Shown here in pieces: positions 63,921 through 64,000 of a stretch of 64,000 nt of DNA (the stretch's first letter is position 1; each line of letters opens with the position of its first letter). The notes under the pieces are model-generated. The model did not search any database. It saw only the letters and a program-made list of their open reading frames with translations, and was not told the DNA's origin. A program made the position numbers and the translations under genes. Origin of the DNA: Myxococcales bacterium. GTDB taxonomy: Bacteria; Myxococcota; UBA727; JABDBI01. The stretch is taken from the NCBI GenBank assembly GCA_023898405.1, contig CP060221.1, forward strand, positions 2,451,056 through 2,515,055, in the 5' to 3' direction.

Positions 63921-64000
63921 ATGAAATTGGGTGAGAACTTATTTAGTTTTTTCTCTTTCTTAAGTCCATTTTTTATTAGCATTCCCCTAGAATGTTCACA
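63921..64000 (+). CDS. Start of a possible exported protein, 3' partial
   Basis: ATG at 63921 follows GGAAGGG at a good distance and opens a frame to the window edge beginning MKLGENLFSFFSFLSPFF, a signal-peptide-like start. Only 26 codons are visible. Confidence 0.4.
   Translation, partial: MKLGENLFSFFSFLSPFFISIPLECS

Noticed and set aside
1..64000. CRISPR arrays, tRNA or rRNA genes
   Set aside because: I saw no regularly spaced direct repeats and no sequence resembling rRNA or a tRNA cloverleaf; repeats present are insertion-sequence copies.

Overview
The window looks like a chromosomal segment of an AT-rich Gram-negative bacterium. The first third carries conserved housekeeping genes of proteobacterial type (infB-rbfA, mtnN, truA, glmM). 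A Myxococcota-style Cys-rich repeat lipoprotein (49471-51456) and an infB with a long linker point weakly to a deltaproteobacterial, Myxococcota or Bdellovibrionota relative. The rest suggests a host-associated, probably protist-associated, lifestyle: many insertion sequences, gene wreckage, toxin-antitoxin modules, and an unusual number of signal-peptide proteins with eukaryote-like or effector-like enzymatic domains. The taxonomy is an inference.

Layout. 1-4321: translation operon (L7Ae-like protein, infB, rbfA) followed by an MTA/SAH nucleosidase. 4325-6418: a two-gene unit on the minus strand, a cytochrome P450 followed 3 bp later by a class I terpene-synthase-like protein, likely a small terpenoid pathway. 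6509-18631: Sel1 protein, nitrilase-truA pair, a broken GNAT, glmM, a PfkB sugar kinase, Nudix hydrolase, an rRNA/tRNA m5U methyltransferase, an FtsH-like AAA protein with a lipoprotein-like N-terminus, a split YeeE/YedE sulfur transporter, and a CHAD protein.

18655-49336: a mobile-element graveyard. It holds an IS200/IS605 element with a doubly nonsense-mutated tnpB next to a virB10 remnant, two near-identical IS5-type copies, six full-length 842-bp IS6-type copies (one dead) plus nested IS6 ends, and remnants of IS4, IS630, IS481, IS701-like, IS110 and a second IS5 type. Also here are a fragmented myovirus-like tail module (34871-37006), a HigBA system, a HigBA-like system with an operator palindrome, and an AbiE system. 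Single genes of interest survive between the insertion sequences: a secreted kinase-like protein, a secreted phosphatase, a secreted cysteine-protease-like protein cut by an IS, an erythromycin-esterase-like lipoprotein, and a secreted protein with an RWP-RK DNA-binding domain.

49471-64000: IS-free and rich in exported proteins. These are a Cys-rich repeat lipoprotein, a secreted GTPase-TPR protein, a DUF7151-like/beta-propeller lipoprotein, a polybasic GNAT-like protein, a CheD/CNF-like deamidase candidate, an OTU-protease-like protein and further unknown exported proteins. An oxidative cluster (Fe/2OG dioxygenase, haem-oxygenase-fold diiron protein, cupin) sits at 54283-56610. The most interesting reading is that this region encodes a host-directed effector set covering transcription (RWP-RK), ubiquitin (OTU), deamidation (CheD/CNF fold), phosphorylation (kinase-like) and a GTPase. 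That reading rests on signal peptides and motif geometry, not on homology searches.
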